DNA from: Brevibacillus fortis
GTDB lineage: Bacteria > Bacillota > Bacilli > Brevibacillales > Brevibacillaceae
Direction of reading: 5' to 3'
NCBI RefSeq assembly: GCF_003013395.1
Contig: NZ_PXZM01000032.1
Coordinates: 1 to 45,726, forward strand
Length of the DNA: 45,726 bases
The position numbers were made by a program, and so were the translations under genes. Positions within the stretch are counted from its first letter, which is position 1. Every line of letters begins with the position of its first letter. Under the pieces are notes generated by a model. That model made no database searches. It worked only from the letters and a program-made list of their open reading frames with translations, and was not told the origin of the DNA. This document shows positions 42,999 through 45,726 of this stretch, piece by piece.

Positions 42999-43055
42999 TT
43001 GACTCTCCTTCATGAGTCGGTGTATACTCGTAAATGTTTTAGGGGGTAAACATTT
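42999..43055 (+). promoter_or_regulatory. Promoter and probable MarR operator of the efflux operon
   Basis: TTGACT (42999-43004), 18-base spacer, TATACT (43023-43028). The inverted repeat AAATGTTT (43032-43039) and AAACATTT (43048-43055), with an 8-base spacer, covers the expected start site, a typical position for autorepression by MarR. Confidence 0.75.
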
Positions 43056-43097
43056 AACTCCATATATAATTAAGTAGTGAAAACAGGAGAGGGTACC

Positions 43098-43547
43098 ATG
43101 CCAAGCCAGGTCAATTTTGAAGAACTTTATATTCAACTCCAACGAAAAGTTTCGGCTGAGTCACACAAGCGTCTGGACCCACTCGTGTCAGGATCACAAG
43201 CCATGCTATTGCGAATTCTAGATATGAATGGTCCGCAGAAGGCATCTTCTATTGCAGAACATATGAATATTACCCCCGGGGCTGTTACGAGTCTCGCTGA
43301 TAAATTGATTGCTTGTGGCTATGCCACGAGAAATCGTGACAGTACGGATCGCCGCGTCGTGCAACTGGACATCACCGATCAAGGAAAAGACATCCTGCGG
43401 CAATACAAAGCCGTGGTAAGAAGCACCATTGAACAGTTTTTTGCCGGTGTATCTGATGAAGACAAGCAACACTTGGTCCGCATCTATCGCCAGGTTCTGA
43501 AGAATATAGAGCAACAAAGAGAGGAGCATCAAGATTGCAACAGCTGA
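43098..43547 (+). CDS. MarR-family transcriptional regulator of the MFS efflux operon
   Basis: A 149-aa regulator of normal MarR length. Helix-turn-helix and wing: KASSIAEHMNITPGAVTSLADKLIACGYATRNRDSTDRRVVQLDITDQG (about 48-97), with dimerisation helices at both ends. The ATG at 43098 follows AGGAGAGG; a start at 43077 lacks a site. The end overlaps the MFS start by 13 bases. A perfect palindrome over the start site implies self-repression with relief by a drug ligand. Confidence 0.93.
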   Translation: MPSQVNFEELYIQLQRKVSAESHKRLDPLVSGSQAMLLRILDMNGPQKASSIAEHMNITPGAVTSLADKLIACGYATRNRDSTDRRVVQLDITDQGKDILRQYKAVVRSTIEQFFAGVSDEDKQHLVRIYRQVLKNIEQQREEHQDCNS

Positions 43548-45154
43548 CAGAGAAAAAGAAAGTGACGATCATGATCGCGATTATTACAGCCATGTTTTTC
43601 GCCGCGATCAACCAGACCATTATCGGGGTTGCCATGCCGCGTATTATCTCCAAGCTAGGTGGCATGGATTACTATTCGTGGGCGATTACGATTTATTTGC
43701 TGACCTCCACTGTCGCTTCCGTGCTGGTTGGGAAGCTCTCCGATATATATGGAAGAAAGCCTTTTATTTTGACGGGTATCGGGTTGTTTAGTATCGGGGC
43801 CTTGTTATCCGGGTTTTCCACCGATATTTTTCAACTGATTACGTATCGTGGCATTCAAGGGGCGGGTGCCGGGATCATCATGTCTACTGCCTTTACCGCC
43901 ATGGGTGATCTGTATGAACCTCGCGAGCGTGCAAAATGGGGCGGAATCATGAGTGCCGTCTTCGGCGTATCCAGTGTGCTTGGTCCTCTGATGGGCGGAT
44001 ATATCGTCGACCATCTCGACTGGCACTGGGTGTTCTGGATCTTCTTGCCGATTGGCGTGATTGCCTTTCTTCTGATCATGATTCATTTCCCGAAGGTAGC
44101 GAAGCAAGAAGGTGAGTCTGTCGACTATTTTGGCTCGCTGTTCTTAACTCTCACCATCGTACCGATGCTGCTCGCTTTCTCATGGGCAGGAGATGGGCCA
44201 GGCAAATACGCTTGGGGTTCGTGGCAAATAATTGGTTTGTTTGCAGCCACAATCGTTTCGTTGATCGTGTTTATTATGATTGAGATGAAAGTAAAGACTC
44301 CAGTGCTTCCGCTGGGCTTGTTTAAAAACAGTATTTTTACCGTCTCCAATCTGGTCGGATTCTTCCTGAACGCCGGGATGATGGGCGCAATCATTTATGT
44401 GCCGTTCTTTGTCCAAGGGGTCAAAGGCATCTCTCCGACGATGGCCGGTTATGTCGCGATGCCGATGTCCATTGCCATGCTCACGACCTCCGCACTCGCT
44501 GGACAAATCATGACTAAGACGGGGAAATATAAAAAGATGGCGTTGAGCGGACTTTCCGTCATGGCTCTGGGCATGGTGCTGATGTATTTCATGTCCCCAG
44601 CTACACCGATTTATTTGCTCGTGATCTACATGGTCATTCTCGGTCTGGGGATCGGGATTGCGATGCCGGTCTTCTCCTTGACCGTGCAAAATGCAGTCGC
44701 ACCACAGCAACTGGGTGTCGCTACGGCAACTTCGCAGCTCTTCCGCAACCTCGGTGGAACCATAGGAATTGCTGTCATGGGGACCGTCATGAGTGCCAGC
44801 ATGTCTGCAAAAATGACGCAACTGTCGGGAGCGATGGGCCAAGGAAACAATCCAGCAGCAGCCGATCCCGCTCTGGCAGAGAAGCTGTCGCTCTTTACGA
44901 ATCCGCAAAATTTGTTGGATCAACCTAAAATTGAAGCCACGCTGGCTAGTCTGCCACCCGATTTACAGCCGCTGTTTACTCATATGCTGGATATGATTCG
45001 GGAAGCGATGAGCTATGGGATTACGACTACGTTTTTGACTGGGGCGATTGTAGCAGGAATCGCGGTCATCATCGCGCTGTTCCTGAAGGAAATTCCTCTG
45101 CGTAGTGGGAATGATATGGGGAAAAAGCCTGGAGACGAAGCAGGAAAGGCTTAA
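43535..45154 (+). CDS. MFS drug exporter, DHA2 family (EmrB/QacA type, 14 helices)
   Basis: A 539-aa proton-coupled multidrug exporter. Fourteen helices are predicted; motif A reads GKLSDIYGRKPF (about 66-77) and motif C reads GVSSVLGPLMGGYI (about 143-156). A loop rich in Ala/Gly/Asn (about 415-480) lies before the last helix. The start is TTG at 43535, behind GAGAGGAG, within the end of the marR gene, so translation is coupled. The tail is polar and basic. Substrates are probably lipophilic drugs or dyes. Confidence 0.93.
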   Translation: MQQLTEKKKVTIMIAIITAMFFAAINQTIIGVAMPRIISKLGGMDYYSWAITIYLLTSTVASVLVGKLSDIYGRKPFILTGIGLFSIGALLSGFSTDIFQLITYRGIQGAGAGIIMSTAFTAMGDLYEPRERAKWGGIMSAVFGVSSVLGPLMGGYIVDHLDWHWVFWIFLPIGVIAFLLIMIHFPKVAKQEGESVDYFGSLFLTLTIVPMLLAFSWAGDGPGKYAWGSWQIIGLFAATIVSLIVFIMIEMKVKTPVLPLGLFKNSIFTVSNLVGFFLNAGMMGAIIYVPFFVQGVKGISPTMAGYVAMPMSIAMLTTSALAGQIMTKTGKYKKMALSGLSVMALGMVLMYFMSPATPIYLLVIYMVILGLGIGIAMPVFSLTVQNAVAPQQLGVATATSQLFRNLGGTIGIAVMGTVMSASMSAKMTQLSGAMGQGNNPAAADPALAEKLSLFTNPQNLLDQPKIEATLASLPPDLQPLFTHMLDMIREAMSYGITTTFLTGAIVAGIAVIIALFLKEIPLRSGNDMGKKPGDEAGKA

Positions 45155-45160
45155 TGTGAA

Positions 45161-45192
45161 AAGGAAGAGGGCACTTGTCCTCTTCCTTTTTT
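45161..45192 (+). terminator. Terminator of the MarR/MFS operon
   Basis: AAGGAAGAGG (45161-45170) and CCTCTTCCTT (45179-45188) are perfect 10-bp arms followed by a long T-run. Confidence 0.9.
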
Positions 45193-45249
45193 TCACTGGC
45201 GTTCTTGCTCTAATCAGTGTTTTTGCATTGCTAAATCAGCTGCCTTCAT

Positions 45250-45572
45250 AAAATAAGTTTTAGACTAACCTTGTTAAAAGAGTCAGAGGCAGTCCAAGAC
45301 ACGAAAATAAAGTCCTAGACTACCTCTATTTCATTGACCTATAATTCACGAAAACACTGTCCATGCACGAAAAGTGAAAAAGATTGGTAGTTGAAAAGTT
45401 AATAAATCCCCTACTACATTAAGTAGAGCCTCCCAAAATTGCACCAGCAATGATTGCCAAACCAACATAAGTTTTCCCCAAACAAATTACTCGACTATTT
45501 AGCTCTTCTGCCTGTTAACTTACGCTCGCTGCCAGTCTAATACTTTATTAATTGGTCTAAAACTTTATTTTC
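45250..45572. repeat. Four copies of a related 20-base intergenic repeat, two in each orientation
   Basis: Plus-strand copies start near 45250 (AAATAAGTTTTAGACTAACC) and 45303 (GAAAATAAAGTCCTAGAC). Minus-strand copies read GAAAATAAAGTTTTAGACC (45572-45554) and AATAAAGTATTAGACTGG (about 45549-45532). The second plus copy is flanked by arms 45286-45300 and 45312-45326, which pair at 12 of 15 positions. Confidence 0.5.
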
Positions 45573-45652
45573 ACCCAATACCTACAGCACTTTTCAGTGT
45601 GTATTTTCCAATTAACACAAGGAACGTATTATTTTCGTACCTAATCATAAAA

Positions 45653-45679
45653 GAAGCCATTCCTTAAAGGAATGACTTC
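45653..45679 (-). terminator. Hairpin at the right edge, terminator of a gene beyond the window
   Basis: GAAG-c-CATTCCTT (45653-45665) and AAGGAATG-a-CTTC (45667-45679) pair with a single mismatch, and TTTTATG follows on the minus strand. No gene is seen to its right within the 47 remaining bases. Confidence 0.45.
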
Positions 45680-45726
45680 TTCATTAATTCATTCAAAACT
45701 GAATACGCATGATTGCTAAGAGTGTG

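Larger units (their letters stand above)
45155..45726. other. Gene-free right end with dispersed repeats
   Basis: No coding region is supported. After the operon terminator it contains four related copies of a GAAAATAAAGT-type repeat, several CACGAAAA words and a hairpin at 45653-45679. These are listed separately. Confidence 0.65.

Noticed and set aside
1..45726. CRISPR arrays, rRNA, tRNA, phage or transposase genes
   Set aside because: No regularly spaced direct repeats and no such genes were recognised on reading both strands; short tRNAs or diverged elements could still be missed without a search.

Overview
The window reads as a chromosome segment of a Gram-positive Bacillales bacterium, most like Brevibacillus (Paenibacillaceae). 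This rests on strong AGGAGG-type ribosome binding sites, frequent TTG and GTG starts, and typical Bacillales gene sets: des-desK-desR, a Btr-type AraC/substrate-binding fusion, a BceAB-type ABC transporter and a SwrC-like RND pump. The species was not confirmed by any search. No rRNA, tRNA, CRISPR array, transposase or phage gene was seen.

Layout. Positions 141-956 hold an E. coli-type SpeD, followed by a DUF805 membrane protein. Positions 1609-13325, all on the minus strand, form one long catabolic block of eleven genes. In transcription order these are a ROK sugar kinase, a Gfo/Idh/MocA dehydrogenase, an Opp/Dpp-type ABC transporter (binding protein, two permeases, two ATPases), a ROK repressor, two more Gfo/Idh/MocA proteins (one without the usual catalytic residues) and a TIM-barrel isomerase/epimerase. 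The gene content suggests import and redox remodelling of an unknown sugar, glycoside or amino-sugar conjugate. Positions 13675-18462 carry an SH3-matrixin exported protease, a GNAT enzyme, small membrane proteins, a CynX-type MFS exporter with an XRE-cupin regulator, and an unknown conserved-looking protein. Positions 18548-21411 are the cold-sensing des-desK-desR system with a matching palindrome upstream of des.

Positions 21788-31888 are an iron-siderophore uptake region: three lipoprotein binding proteins, each preceded by a Fur-type box, a fused FhuB-like permease and a Btr-like regulator. No ATPase or siderophore biosynthesis gene lies in the window. A BceAB-type transporter sits inside this region without its usual two-component system. 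Positions 32045-33496 encode a lipoprotein with two NodB deacetylase domains, the first degenerate. Positions 33626-40566 hold an RND adaptor, an RND pump and a MarR regulator, divergent from a NarL-type two-component system; repeated GTCTATC/GATAGAC sites lie between them. Then come a frameshifted, 5'-damaged GNAT gene, an exported YtcJ-like amidohydrolase, and a MarR plus 14-TM MFS drug-efflux operon with a clear promoter-operator. The right end (45155-45726) has no gene but carries a small family of related repeats.

Most promising for novelty: the eleven-gene catabolic block with its pseudo-oxidoreductase, the tandem active/degenerate NodB lipoprotein, the repeated operator sites between the two-component system and the RND pump, and the repeat cluster at the right edge.
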